Below, piece after piece: positions 31,768-41,735 of a DNA stretch of 64,000 nucleotides. Made by a program: the position numbers and the translations under genes. Location: assembly GCA_900073065.1 (NCBI GenBank), contig FJOG01000087.1:32769-96768 (forward strand), read 5' to 3'. This DNA comes from Phialocephala subalpina. Its lineage: Eukaryota; Ascomycota; Leotiomycetes; Helotiales; Mollisiaceae. Positions within the stretch are counted from its first letter, which is position 1, and every line of letters begins with the position of its first letter. Under the pieces are notes generated by a model. The model ran no database searches and was not told the origin of the DNA. It saw only the letters and a list, made by a program, of their open reading frames with translations.

Positions 31768-32708
31768 CTAATCTTCCTTGGAGGATTGCCACAGGCGGCG
31801 AGGATTCTCGACCCAAATCTTGTTCATCAAGTCCTCATCATAGTTGCACCATCTCTTACATGTTTCGACAAACTCGGGAATGTTCACGCTCCTATACTCT
31901 TGCACCTTCTTTCTGTCGCCGCCAGGGTTTCTTGTGACTCCTCCCGAGTGAGGCCAGTCACTTGCCCACACCACCTGCGTTGGTGCAATTCTCAAGATTT
32001 CCATAACATACTCCCCTAGTCCTGGAGTGTCTGGAAAACGATACATTCCACTCAGCTTTACGTACACCAGCCTTTCTTTCAGCAACGACATCAGTTCCGA
32101 ATATCCTGGCAGCTGTTTTGGGGGCAAAGATCCCTCCGGGGAGGCAAGATGATCGAACACAACCGGGACTCCCAAAGATGGAATGACGGAGGCAATATGC
32201 TTGACTTGGTCGAAAGAAGTGTATATCTGCAGAGCCCATCCAAATCTTCGTATCTTCTCTGCGTACTTCCGGAGGATTATCGCGAACAATGATGGTTCTA
32301 TGATTTCCGATCTTGTTCGGAGATTCAGTCGTACTCCTCGCACTCCAAGATCATGCATCGCCGATATTTCTGCATCGCTTGTCGTCTCTGGGTCAATGCA
32401 TACGACGGCCCGACCTTTCCCATTGAGTCTAGAGAGGGTATCGAAGATTGAACTGTTATCGGTGCCGTAAACCGAGAAGGCGATCAGGCACACATGGCTA
32501 ATGCCGTAGCTTTGCTCGAATGCAAGCAAATCGTTCAAGTCAGCTTTCTTTGGTCGATATGGATGATCGGGATGAAGCAGAAAGACGTCCTGAACTTGTT
32601 AATATCACTAACTTTGGTGGGGCAAAGCAGTTCTACCTCATCGACAACATGGACGTGACTGTCCCATGAGCCAGGTGGTAGCTTAGCATCGTGAATGATT
32701 GAACCCAT
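31768..32708 (-). CDS. Amidohydrolase family 2 (COG3618, LigI-like) lactone/ring hydrolase
   Basis: Exons 32708-32637 and 32589-31768 with a 47-nt intron; 297 aa. The N-terminal HxH (His18, His20 in SHVHVVDE) and C-terminal Asp235 in 'WASDWPH' are the metal and catalytic positions of this TIM-barrel superfamily. Without the first exon the metal site would be missing, so I extend the start to 32,708. The family includes 2-pyrone-4,6-dicarboxylate hydrolase and sugar-acid lactonases; the substrate cannot be read from sequence. No secretion signal, so probably cytosolic. It is transcribed divergently from the MFS transporter over a 499-bp control region and lies tail-to-tail with the regulator. 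This fits hydrolysis of an imported lactone or cyclic acid. Confidence 0.82.
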
Positions 32709-33207
32709 CTCGATATCTCAGTGATGGTGCAAGTTTCCGCGTGGCATTGAATGCGTTGCGCTCGAAAAATCGGCTCGTACGCTTGTTGAATGTTGAGGAC
32801 ATTGAACGCGTATTGAGGTATATAGCAGACTACCGAATTTAAAACCAGGTCACAAGTGCTTACGAAGGAAGATTCCAGGCCTGGGATTCACGGGTCGTCG
32901 ACTATTGATTTCACTGCGTGATATTGGTCGCCGGGAGATCGTCCCCGGCCGTTGTCCGGGCGTGGAAACTGCCCGCGGGATGTTATCTTCCCCGCACTCT
33001 CCAACCCCACAACCCCATGCTGTTAGACTGGAGTTTCCATCGCAAGCAAATCTTAGCGATCTCTCCATATATGTGGCTAGTAAGCCTTTGGTGTCGCTGA
33101 TCCGTAGTAGATTTCATTCTAAATCAACCTCGTTGCATCAGAGTCGCCGTCGCACTAGGTAGTCATTGATTCCCTACTTTTACCTTTTCAAAACTTTCAA
33201 TTCGAAG
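32709..33207. promoter_or_regulatory. Divergent promoter of amidohydrolase and MFS transporter with CGG inverted repeats
   Basis: At 32,930-32,949 lies an inverted repeat with 6-bp arms GCCGGG / CCCGGC and an 8-bp spacer. At 32,957-32,975 a second has CGGGC / GCCCG arms with a 9-bp spacer. CGG...CCG pairs are the typical targets of Zn2Cys6 dimers, and such a regulator is encoded at 29,280-31,639. The block is GC-rich compared with its surroundings. Confidence 0.5.
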
Positions 33208-35069
33208 ATGGGGAAACCCAACGATAACGGTCACATCGAGGACATTGATTCCTCGAAACAAAGGAACGACAATTCTATTGGCAGCGGCAGTGGTGACTAT
33301 GCTCCGCCAGACATACAGAAGGAGACCCAAATCCTCCAGGATGCAGAGTATTTCAAAGCCCAGAAGAGATACTTGCGGAAGCTCGATTACATCATTTTGC
33401 CCACCATCTCGACCTTGTACTTCTTCGAGTATCTCGACAGGGGAAACATTGCAGTAAGTACCTCATCGTACTCCACATTGTGGTGCTGATGATCTTGCAG
33501 AATGCAAAGATTCTTGGCGTAAATGCCGGACATGATACACCAAAGGCTGGAGTTGGTCCTGGAAGGAGGACCCTCTCCGGTACGGAATGGCAGACGATCA
33601 TCATGATATTTTATGTTGGACTCGTGCTGTTTCAAATTCCAGGATGCATTGGTTCGTTCGTCACTACTTCCAGCTTAAGGTTCCAGCTAACATTTTACCT
33701 CAAAAGGCTATCGAGTATTCCCACCTTCTAAGGTAACGAGCGTTCAATTACCCAGGGAACAACATCTGACAGGAGTAGTGGATTGCTTTTGGGGTCTGTG
33801 GATGGGCTATGACCAGTCTGCTCCAAGATGCAACGTTCAATCTAGCAGGCATGCTAGTTTGCCGTGTGTTCCTTGGAGTCTTTGAAGGGCTCTTTGGTAC
33901 AGGCATCGTGTACTATCTCAGTCTCTGGTACCATAGAAGTGAGATGGGTGTTCGAGTCTTTTGGTTTTTAGGTCCTACAGCTGTGGCAGGGTGAGACGAG
34001 TGGCCCCCACACCCCGACGAAGATCTCAAAGTCTAATCTTTTGCAGAGCATTTGGAGGCCTCATCGCTTATGGTGTTGGAGATATACACAGTTCTGTATC
34101 CTCCTGGAAATGGCTCTTCTTGATTGAAGCTCTCCCGTGCTTCCTTCTTGGCCTGTTCTGCCTGTACTGGCTTCCTGATCGACCACTTCGAAACTCGAGA
34201 TTCAAGGGTATCAACCAAGAGATCGCAGAAGCACGTTACCACAGTGAGGCTTTCGACAAAGCCGGAGCGATCCAGAAGAGACACGTTATTTGGACGATGA
34301 AAGATTGGCGACTGTATGCCCAGGCATCTATCTACGTTCCTACAGCAGCTCTTCTGGCATCCATCTCCGGATTTCTGCCAACAATTGTTGCCAGTATGCT
34401 CTTTATCCGCTCCCTTAACATTCTGAGACTCGCTAACATCAAATCCAGATCTAGGATACGAGGGCTCCAAAGCGAATCTCATGACGGTTCCACCGTACGC
34501 TGTTGCTTTCGTCCTGATGTATGCCGTTTCCTGGAATTCGGATAGGGTCAAGGAAAGAGGTATCCATATCGCTGTCCTCATGGCCATTGCTACTGTTATG
34601 TATGCTCTTCTCGCAACCCTCCCAGAGTCACAGCTTCACGGAAAATATGCATGCATGGTAAGGTTTTACCCTCTAAGACTTTGCAGTCATTTGTCTAATC
34701 AAACAATAGTGTATTGCTGTCGCTTGTGTCTATGCAACATATCCACCTTCACATGCGTGGGCAGCAAATAACTTCGGAAACGAGACAAAACGCGCGATTG
34801 GAATGGGTGCCTACACAGCAATAGGAAATCTTGGATCCATCGCCGGGACATGGGTATATCCCGCCAATCAAGCTCCCCAATTCCGAGAAGGACACTTCAT
34901 CTGCATGGGACTTGCTATTGCTACAGCTGTTCTTTCTCTGAGTAACAGCGTGGTCCTAGGAGCTATCAACAAACATAGGGATAAGAAGTATGGGAAGCCT
35001 CTTCAAGGGGCGAGTATTGATGTGACGGAGCTGGCAGATGAGAGTCCAAATTTCAGATTTTTTACATAG
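33208..35069 (+). CDS. MFS transporter, anion:cation symporter (allantoate/nicotinate permease-like) family
   Basis: Seven exons: 33208-33453, 33501-33651, 33707-33732 (only 26 nt), 33779-33990, 34047-34393, 34449-34657, 34710-35069; 516 aa and about 12 membrane helices. The N-terminal cytosolic part ends in 'RKLDYIILPTISTLYFFEYLDRGNIA', the usual first helix of the DAL5/TNA1-type ACS family. Later landmarks are 'CRVFLGVFEGLFGTGIVYYLSLWY', 'WLFLIEALPC', 'WLPDRP' and a last-half 'NNFGNETKRAIGMGAYTAIGNLGSIAGTW'. Members carry carboxylates, vitamins and ureides with H+ at the plasma membrane. The divergent amidohydrolase and nearby 2-hydroxyacid dehydrogenases suggest an organic acid or lactone cargo. 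An in-frame ATG at 33,166 would add 14 residues; 33,208 fits the family better. Confidence 0.85.
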
Positions 35070-35367
35070 GTCGGAATGAGATAGACAGGAAGCGCGGCAT
35101 TACATGAGTTTTACTCTGGCCACATTCATCGCTGAGGTTAGAGGTGATTGCGGGAGGGTTGGGTGGCGATTCGCTCAAGTGTTCAATCGATAATGAAGGC
35201 TTTGGCAGATGTCCCATGACCACCTTGAACACTTATCTTTCTCTATTACTCTGGGTTATGCATCTTATTCTGTGGCTGTACAAAACCCTCCCAGGAATTG
35301 AAGCGGGTGAAGAAGTACAAAAGTAACAATTCAAAAGGTAGCTCTTATATAATAGAACGCTCTATAT

Positions 35368-36438
35368 CTAGACGACGGCCAATCTTACAAGACTCCCAGA
35401 TTCGTTTCCAAGTTCGTGCAATGCGTCAATTTCACCTCGAGTGTAATGGATTCCCTCTCGTCTTCTCTTCACTTCCAAATCACGTTCAATCTCGCCAGAG
35501 ACGTAAATCCTATCCACACCTGCTGCTTTATCACAACTTCTGACTCGAGACAGCAAAGTGTCCATCCTTTGCATGTACTCCTCAGTAGAGTCAAGAAACA
35601 TTTCCGGCCTAAAAACCATGAACCAATGTCCCACCCCTTGCGGATCTTTCAAGTTCTTGTACTGGTCATTCACATCCCCACCAAAAGATGCTCCTGACAG
35701 TAAGCCACCAAAGATATCCATCATCATTGCCAATCCCGATCCCTTGGGTCCACCGATAGGAAGAACGACGCCATTCAACGCATCTTCTGGGTTCGTAGTT
35801 GGCTTGCTATCTGCATCAAGTGCATATCCTTCGGGGATAGTCTCTCCTCTCCTGGCAGCTTTGCGGATCTTCCCTCTAGCAGCAACACTCGGGCTCATAT
35901 CCAGAACAAAGTTCCCTTCCCTCCCACCTGGAAGTCCTACTGCAAATGGACTGGTTCCAAAGAGTGGCTCCTTTCCTCCCCATGGAGGCATGGATCTGGA
36001 CGCATTGGTGAAAGCAAAAGCCCCGTAGCCTTTCTCGATAGCTCTCAGAAGATAAGTCGCAGCCATGCCGTAGTGGTTACTATTCTTCACAGCAACGACA
36101 CCAAAGCCATACGTGCTGGCGACCTCAACGCCTTTGTCGATCGCAAGAGAGGCAGCGATAAATCCGAATGTGTTCTTTGCGTCCAGGTGGGCCATCACAG
36201 GAGTCTTCATGTCAAACGACAGAGATGGGTTGGGGTCTAGAACGCTATGCTTGATGCGATCAATGTACCCGCCGAGCCGATTGATGCCGTGGGTATCGAC
36301 CCCGCGAAGGTCTGCGAGTACTAGTGCGTCTGCCATGATGTTTGCACGATCGTTCGGGATGCCATATTTGGAAAGAATTGATGTGATGAAGTCATGTGCG
36401 CTTGCTGGGGAGACGGTCACGATATCTGCTGATGACAT
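35368..36438 (-). CDS. Malate/L-lactate dehydrogenase family (Ldh2) 2-hydroxyacid oxidoreductase
   Basis: Uninterrupted 356-aa protein of the Ldh2/MDH2 superfamily, which is unrelated to Rossmann-fold LDH and oxidises 2-hydroxy acids with NAD(P)+. The conserved 'LADLRGVDTHGINRL' (His50), 'VAVKNSNHYGMAATY' (His122, proton relay), 'TNASRSMPPWGGKEPLFGTSPFAVGLPG' and 'LPIGGPKGSGLAMMMDIF' segments are all present and the length is normal. No targeting peptide. Family members act on malate, lactate, ureidoglycolate, sulfolactate or 2,3-diketogulonate; substrate unknown here. It lies between the MFS gene (3' ends facing) and the D-2-hydroxyacid dehydrogenase on the same strand, with 511 bp to the latter's stop. 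Confidence 0.88.
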   Translation of the reverse strand: MSSADIVTVSPASAHDFITSILSKYGIPNDRANIMADALVLADLRGVDTHGINRLGGYIDRIKHSVLDPNPSLSFDMKTPVMAHLDAKNTFGFIAASLAIDKGVEVASTYGFGVVAVKNSNHYGMAATYLLRAIEKGYGAFAFTNASRSMPPWGGKEPLFGTSPFAVGLPGGREGNFVLDMSPSVAARGKIRKAARRGETIPEGYALDADSKPTTNPEDALNGVVLPIGGPKGSGLAMMMDIFGGLLSGASFGGDVNDQYKNLKDPQGVGHWFMVFRPEMFLDSTEEYMQRMDTLLSRVRSCDKAAGVDRIYVSGEIERDLEVKRRREGIHYTRGEIDALHELGNESGSLVRLAVV

Positions 36439-36949
36439 CGTGAGCAGATGGCAAGTGAAGAAGAAGACTCTCTGGTCAACACAAAATATCGACTAGATAT
36501 AACATAATAGAATTGTGGACCTTTCACAGTGGGGGTTGTGACTCTTCCCCAGGCGTAGAAAAGTGGGACAAGCGGAGGGGCGTCCAGTTTCTGGGCAACG
36601 GAGCCCGCTGAAGCACCCCGGGCGCTTTCCAGTAGGCGAAGAATGCCCCTGGATTTTGACCCCTGAGTTTGAGAAGCGAAAAATACAGTCACTTCTGGGA
36701 CACACTGGAATCTCAATTCGATTTACAGTTACATTCCAGCAGCGAGAACTGGTTTCGAACCTGAGTGAAAGAATCCATTCGAATTGTCTGATATCCTTCT
36801 AACTTAGGGATTGGAGGAGTATGAAGCAAGGTCTCCTAAATTGAGAAGTGATCGAGTGTCCCCTGAAGTGTTCACTTATTACGTTCCCACTCTTCGGTGC
36901 GCCTGAGCGGTTCGGCGATTTCAACTTTCACTGATTTTGCAGCTAATAA
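36439..36949. promoter_or_regulatory. Upstream region of the Ldh2 gene with GCCCG/CGGGC inverted repeat
   Basis: This 511-bp stretch carries no gene. At 36,603-36,623 it has GCCCG and CGGGC separated by 11 bp, the same half-site as in the amidohydrolase/MFS promoter but in everted order. It is a candidate site for the cluster's Zn2Cys6 regulator. Confidence 0.4.
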
Positions 36950-37915
36950 TTAACATAGCTTTCCTTGTGCAGATTCCCCGCTCAACACTTTCAACAAAGT
37001 TTCAACCACCACTGTTCCACTCCTGCTTTGATTCTCCACAGTGCTTGCTCCCACATGTGGTGTCATGATGACATTATCCAACTTCAAAAGCTCTGGGTAT
37101 GCCACCAATGTGGGTGGCTCAACCTCCATCGCATCCAGCACCGCTCCCCAAATTCTCTTCTCCTTCAGAGCCACAAGTAGTGCTCCTTCGTCCACTACTC
37201 CGCCTCTTGCACAATTCACCAAGATACAAGTCTCCTTCATGATCTTGAGTTCCCTCTTTCCAATCATTCCACGCGTTGAAGGAAGTAATGGAACATGCAG
37301 AGTAACCATATCCGCCTGCTCCAACAGTTCGCCCAAGTTCTCCACACGCTTATGCTTCAAATCACTCCATGCATCTTTAGGAGCAACTGGATCATAGCCC
37401 AAGATCCGGCAGTCGAAAGCGCCAATCCATTTTTGAGCTGTTACCTTCCCAATGTTTCCCATACCGATCACTCCAACCGTCTTCTGGTACATGCTCATTC
37501 CAAGAACCTGACTTCTGATGACCGTTTCCCCTCTTCTGACAGCTCGATCGATCTCGCAAATCCGTCTACTCAGAGATAGAGTCAGCGCCATGCATAGCTC
37601 AGCCACAGATTCGCTATTCAAAGCTGGTGTGTTATGCACTGCAACTCCATGAGCACGTGCTGCGTCCAAATCGATATTGTCGACGCCGACTCCTTGCTTC
37701 ACAATAACTTGAAGTTTAGAGGCTTTGGCAAAGTCCTCGGCTGCGATTTTGGTTTCTGATCGAATCATAACTCCCTCTGCACTTGCATGCCATGATTTCT
37801 TCGAAGGATCCGTGGGGAGAATGGTTTTGATGTTTGGAGTGTTTTTGAGGAGATGGATGGCATCGGAATGGTAAGGGTCCAAGACGTAGACTGTGTGTGT
37901 GGTCGCCATTTTCAT
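36950..37915 (-). CDS. D-isomer-specific 2-hydroxyacid dehydrogenase
   Basis: Single-exon 321-aa protein of the phosphoglycerate/glyoxylate reductase-like family. The NAD-binding motif G151-x-G153-x2-G156 lies in 'GVIGMGNIGKV', the catalytic Arg237 in 'NCARGGVVDEGAL', Glu266 in 'MEVEPP' and His287 in 'MTPHVGAS', so the full catalytic set is present. The substrate-binding half includes 'VKQGVGVDNIDLDAA'. Probable role: NAD(P)-dependent interconversion of a D-2-hydroxy acid and a 2-oxo acid in the cytosol. Its start lies 256 bp from the start of the divergent RraA-like gene, and it follows Ldh2 on the same strand. Together the two dehydrogenases could oxidise both enantiomers of one substrate. 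A second ATG two codons in (37,909) is an equally good start. Confidence 0.88.
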   Translation of the reverse strand: MKMATTHTVYVLDPYHSDAIHLLKNTPNIKTILPTDPSKKSWHASAEGVMIRSETKIAAEDFAKASKLQVIVKQGVGVDNIDLDAARAHGVAVHNTPALNSESVAELCMALTLSLSRRICEIDRAVRRGETVIRSQVLGMSMYQKTVGVIGMGNIGKVTAQKWIGAFDCRILGYDPVAPKDAWSDLKHKRVENLGELLEQADMVTLHVPLLPSTRGMIGKRELKIMKETCILVNCARGGVVDEGALLVALKEKRIWGAVLDAMEVEPPTLVAYPELLKLDNVIMTPHVGASTVENQSRSGTVVVETLLKVLSGESAQGKLC

Positions 37916-38171
37916 TTACGAGAAGTATGCCAGGTGTGAGACGTTGTCTCAGCATTATCAAATGTATATTTATGCCAGAACAAAGTGTTGGTAGAAATCT
38001 TCTCGTGACCGCCCCATCTTTCCCGGAGAGTTACCCCGCAAAATGGCCGTCCACGTGCAATCAGCCAAAGCAGTTCCTGCGACGAATTCTGTCTTATCAC
38101 TTCGGTTTATTACAGTCTGAAGTCTTTTGGTCACCTCAAATCCCCAAGTCCAATTCCCCGTCGACTCAGAG
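37916..38171. promoter_or_regulatory. Short divergent promoter of D-2-hydroxyacid dehydrogenase and RraA-like gene
   Basis: A 256-bp region between two start codons. It contains CGG-N9-CCG at 38,024-38,038, a possible Zn2Cys6 dimer site matching those in the other cluster promoters in kind, though not in exact spacing. Confidence 0.4.
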
Positions 38172-39039
38172 ATGTCCGCAACCAGAGATCCCATCGTCGA
38201 AGCTCTGCAGCCATTTTCGACGTGCGTACTCATCCCTTCTTTGCACAAAGTCGCTCATTTTTGTCAGATGCGATGTTTCAGATGCCTTATTGAAGTTGAA
38301 GTATCCACATGGAGGATTCCTATCAAACCTCATACTTTGGTCTCCACAACGACAGACAGGCAATACCAAAATCATCGGTCCGGCTTACACTGTCAAATAT
38401 GTTCCTTTGAGTGATAAGGTTTCTCCGAAACACGTTGGACATTATGTAAGACTTCGACATCTCCATAGAAAAGAATTTACTGAACTTTCAAGATCGATAC
38501 AATCCCCTATGGATCCGTCGTTTTTATCTCGTCGCCAAAGACAGTGAATGCGGTATATGGAGGACTGATGAGCAACCGAGCGCAAGCGTCAGGAGCTGCG
38601 GGTACCATTGTTGATGGAAGAGTACGCGATCTGCAAGAACATCGAGATTTGAAGTATCCTGTAAGTCAAAACATCGTATTGATAGAAACTTGCTTATTCT
38701 CAGGTCTTTGCTCGAGACATTGGGACTTCGAGCCCATATGAAGTTGTCCGAGTCAGCTCAGTAAGCTTCCTAGACTTGTCTTGAATCTTACTAATATCCC
38801 AGATCAATACTCCAGTTCGGTTACAGACCGATGAGCAAGATGCGACGATCAATCCTGGTGATTATTTGATAGGAGATATTAATGGTGTTGTGTGTCTTCC
38901 AAAGGAGACGGCAGAGAAAGCCATTGCGCTGATGGCACCTCAGGTTGAGGCTGATCAAAAGATCGCTGCTGATATTCAGAGAGGGATGACGTTCGTCGAA
39001 GCAAGTAAGAAGCATAGGAGTGGACTACCGAAAGGTTGA
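38172..39039 (+). CDS. RraA-fold protein, HMG/CHA aldolase-like
   Basis: Five exons: 38172-38221, 38268-38445, 38493-38660, 38704-38760, 38803-39039; 229 aa, the normal family length. It starts MSATRDPIVEALQPFSTCDVSDALLK after splicing, in which 'TCDVSDAL' is the family N-terminal signature. 'ASGAAGTIVDGRVRDL' holds the G-x3-D-G-x2-R-D metal/oxyanion motif, and 'PGDYLIGDINGVVCLP' the closing Asp-containing loop. Fungal relatives are often labelled dimethylmenaquinone methyltransferase-like; that name is misleading, since characterised members are 4-hydroxy-4-methyl-2-oxoglutarate/4-carboxy-4-hydroxy-2-oxoadipate aldolases or oxaloacetate decarboxylases. I infer a class II pyruvate-type aldolase or decarboxylase acting downstream of the hydroxyacid dehydrogenases. 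Confidence 0.82.
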
Positions 39040-39208
39040 TATTGGAGGAACGTGTCATACCCGCGGAGAAATGTCCCCACACATCACAACAATTATGTAC
39101 TTGCGTTATTCATTGCCCGATATACATCCATGAGAACTATGATTATTTTGTATGACTTTGTAACTTTTCACCTCGCCAGACAAATATTCGCCCGAGACAG
39201 TCAGACAT

Positions 39209-40620
39209 TTACGAAGATGTGTTCTTCGAGATGAAGTCTTGAATGTAGCGGTAAGCTGCAACTGCGGAGTAATGAAGGTTGATACCATGGCTAGTGAGAG
39301 GAGCCAGATAAGTTCCAGTATTGTTCGTGCTTGGGTACAATTGAGTGATGGCAGCTTGGGCGAGGTTGGTGGGGTAGCTACAATTTCCTGTACAGAAGGG
39401 AAGGTCCTCAACACCATTGACCACAGCTAGGGCTCCGGTATAGTTACTAGCACGAGATACGACTGCAGTGGTTGTGAACAGCTCGCCAAAGGTGGCTGCG
39501 CCCTTGGTCGCTTCAGCCAAGTTGAGAATGGCAGGGTCGAGGTCTTGAGCATGGAAGAATGTGATCCGGTTGGACATAGCGGAAGAAGAGACAAGATATC
39601 CATTGCTAAGATCGCTGAAGAGGTAAGGCGCCTTTTGGTAGGCGATGTCTAGATTCAGTCCCGTGGTGAAGATCTGCTGTCCTGTGGAGTTCTGAATGAA
39701 GAGGTCAGTATATTGTCCGGACCACCTTGCTCCAATGATATTGAACTCGGACTGAACATTGAGAATCCTGTGAGGATGGCAGTGTCAAGTGAGGTTGGAT
39801 ATTGGGATGTGATGGCCTGGGTAAGAATACTCCCGAATGAATGTCCGGTGCCAACGACGGTTGAGGAAGTGCTATTACTGATAAAGCCAGACTTAAGCAT
39901 TGTGATGAGGACCTGGTGGTTCCCACTGCCAGAGGTGCTTGCACAGCGCTCACTAGATCGGGTTTCGATAATTTGCCGACGCCGAGACGGTCATAGAAGA
40001 AGCTGCGTTTAAGTGTTAATCAATGGACTGGATGAAGTTTGAGCAGTTGTGACCAACGTCGTATGATTATACTGAGTCGCAACATCAACATAACTATATC
40101 CAGGAGCAAAGTCCCACTAGTACCTAGATGTGAAGTGATCAGTAAAGATCCAGCAGCAGAAACATAGAACATACCTGTTAAAACCGATTCAGCGGGTCAG
40201 AATCTCGACAGTATCAACCTTAGTATTGTTGGCAGGTGTACACAAGGTAGCGCTGATATTGTACGTCCCGTTCACAGGCTGCATCCCTGCCATGAGCTGT
40301 TTCATTGCTTGGGAACCGCTTGTGACCATAGTCACAAAGCTCTGCGTCACCTGAGACTGATTCTGAGGAACTTCAAAGTTGAACTTAATATTCATCGCGG
40401 TACTGGCTTGCACAGGCACGGTTCCGGAGACGCAGACAGCCAAACCACCTCTCAAAGGTTAGATCGTTGGCTCCATGAAGCCTGATGTAGTGGGAGCCTG
40501 GACACTGGCTGGGATGGCTCCGCCTGGATTCGAGGCAAGAAATTGAGCAGATTGTCCAGTTGCTATCTGGAGAGATTGGGCGGCTCGCCCGCTAGCAAGT
40601 GCAAGGAGTGGAAATAGCAT
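39209..40620 (-). pseudogene. Decayed secreted alpha/beta hydrolase gene
   Basis: The frame can be followed through a well-known fungal secreted hydrolase family. It begins with a signal-peptide-like start at 40,620 and a 'GGLAVCVSGTVPVQA' domain start, then 'WDFAPGYSYVDVA', 'FFYDRLGVGK', the nucleophile elbow GTGHSFGS near 39,830, and the C-terminal 'NCSYPT...' and 'HGINLHYSA' (catalytic His) segments. It is broken by in-frame TAA at 40,459-40,461, TGA at 40,189-40,191 and TAG at 40,117-40,119. At least one frameshift follows near 39,900-39,950. No choice of introns I tried removes all of these. Base composition is normal, so the loss looks recent rather than heavy RIP. I do not regard it as functional. 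Confidence 0.72.
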
Positions 40621-40949
40621 TTTGAGAGGTAAGATCTAAAGGTTTTGACAGAGCAATTGACTTCTTGAACTTGGATCAAGTGAGAAAGGAAAGGAATAAG
40701 GAAGTACTTAATGCATAGGATCTGGAGTTGATTAACCCCTCGAGGGTGATGTCAGCTCGTTATTTGGAATCAGGTGGATTTGATCCCGATAGCCCGAAAA
40801 GCTGGAAAATGACGTTGGTGAGAATGAAGGATTGAATACGATACTCCATCTGCTCATAGCTTCAGAGTTACAGGCTCTAGAGGTACGGCGACCTTACCTC
40901 CCGCATTTGGTAGCGGCGTTGACACCAATAGGAGGAAGTCTAACGATGC

Positions 40950-41735
40950 TTAAGTTGGCCACTCATCCCTCCTTACTAATCCTGAATAGAACCATTTACC
41001 CATCGTGTAGACATCGTGAATAGGCAATCCGACAGCTTGCTGTATCGCCATGGCGAACGGTGGCATCTGTGTGCATTCCAAAACAATTGCACCAACATCG
41101 CTATGAGCCTCGACTAATTCTTTGGCGCACCTCACCAATTCTGCTTCAATTTCATCGTGGACATACTCCCTACCATCTCTGATAACCCCCCTGAGATATC
41201 CATCGTCTGGCGCTCCGACAATGTAAATTCCTTCTGCTGAGATCCCGAGCTGAGAAAGATGAAGAGGACCAAGCCGAGTTCCGTCGTAGGTTATCACGCC
41301 GATGCTTTTCTGAGGTGGTAAGAAGGACCGTATAGACGGGATCTGAATCAATGCCGAAGTAGCGACCGGAATTGGGAGCCGAGAAGCAAGTCTTCACCAT
41401 GTGAGGTCAGCTTTCTCGTCTCGATTCCTCTGATGCGATGGAACATGGACTTACACTGGCTGAGCCATTGCCAGAAATCCACAGCTTGTAATGATACCAA
41501 CGCATCCTTTGGAAGCGAGCCTTTGCCCAGCTTCAACGAAACGATCGAGGAAGCCTTCCGGATAGCTGTCTTTCGTGACGATTTGCCCGAGCTTTGAACC
41601 TTCGGCTTGCTCTTTGATGAGAGGAAACGGCCATGTGAGCGCATTGAACGGGTCCCCTGGAGGTCGATGGAAGTGCACATCCACGGCAATGAAGCCCAGA
41701 GGAGGGAGACTATGTATGAGAGCTGAATGTGGCAT
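40950..41735 (-). CDS. Aspartate/glutamate/hydantoin racemase-superfamily protein
   Basis: Exons 41735-41455 and 41391-40950 with a 63-nt intron; 240 aa. Two symmetrical active-site cysteines are present: 'IITSCGFLA' in the first half and 'IVLECTQMPPFA' in the second. The join gives 'AQPVLASRLPIPVATSALIQIP', which matches the family. Members include Asp and Glu racemases, hydantoin racemase, maleate isomerase and arylmalonate decarboxylase; with both Cys present a racemase or isomerase is favoured. Cytosolic, no cofactor. An upstream in-frame ATG at 41,801 would add 22 hydrophobic residues; I prefer 41,735, where the family's usual N-terminus begins. It is divergent from an MFS exporter-type gene. 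A link to the hydantoinase-like gene 19 kb away is possible but unproven. Confidence 0.75.
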
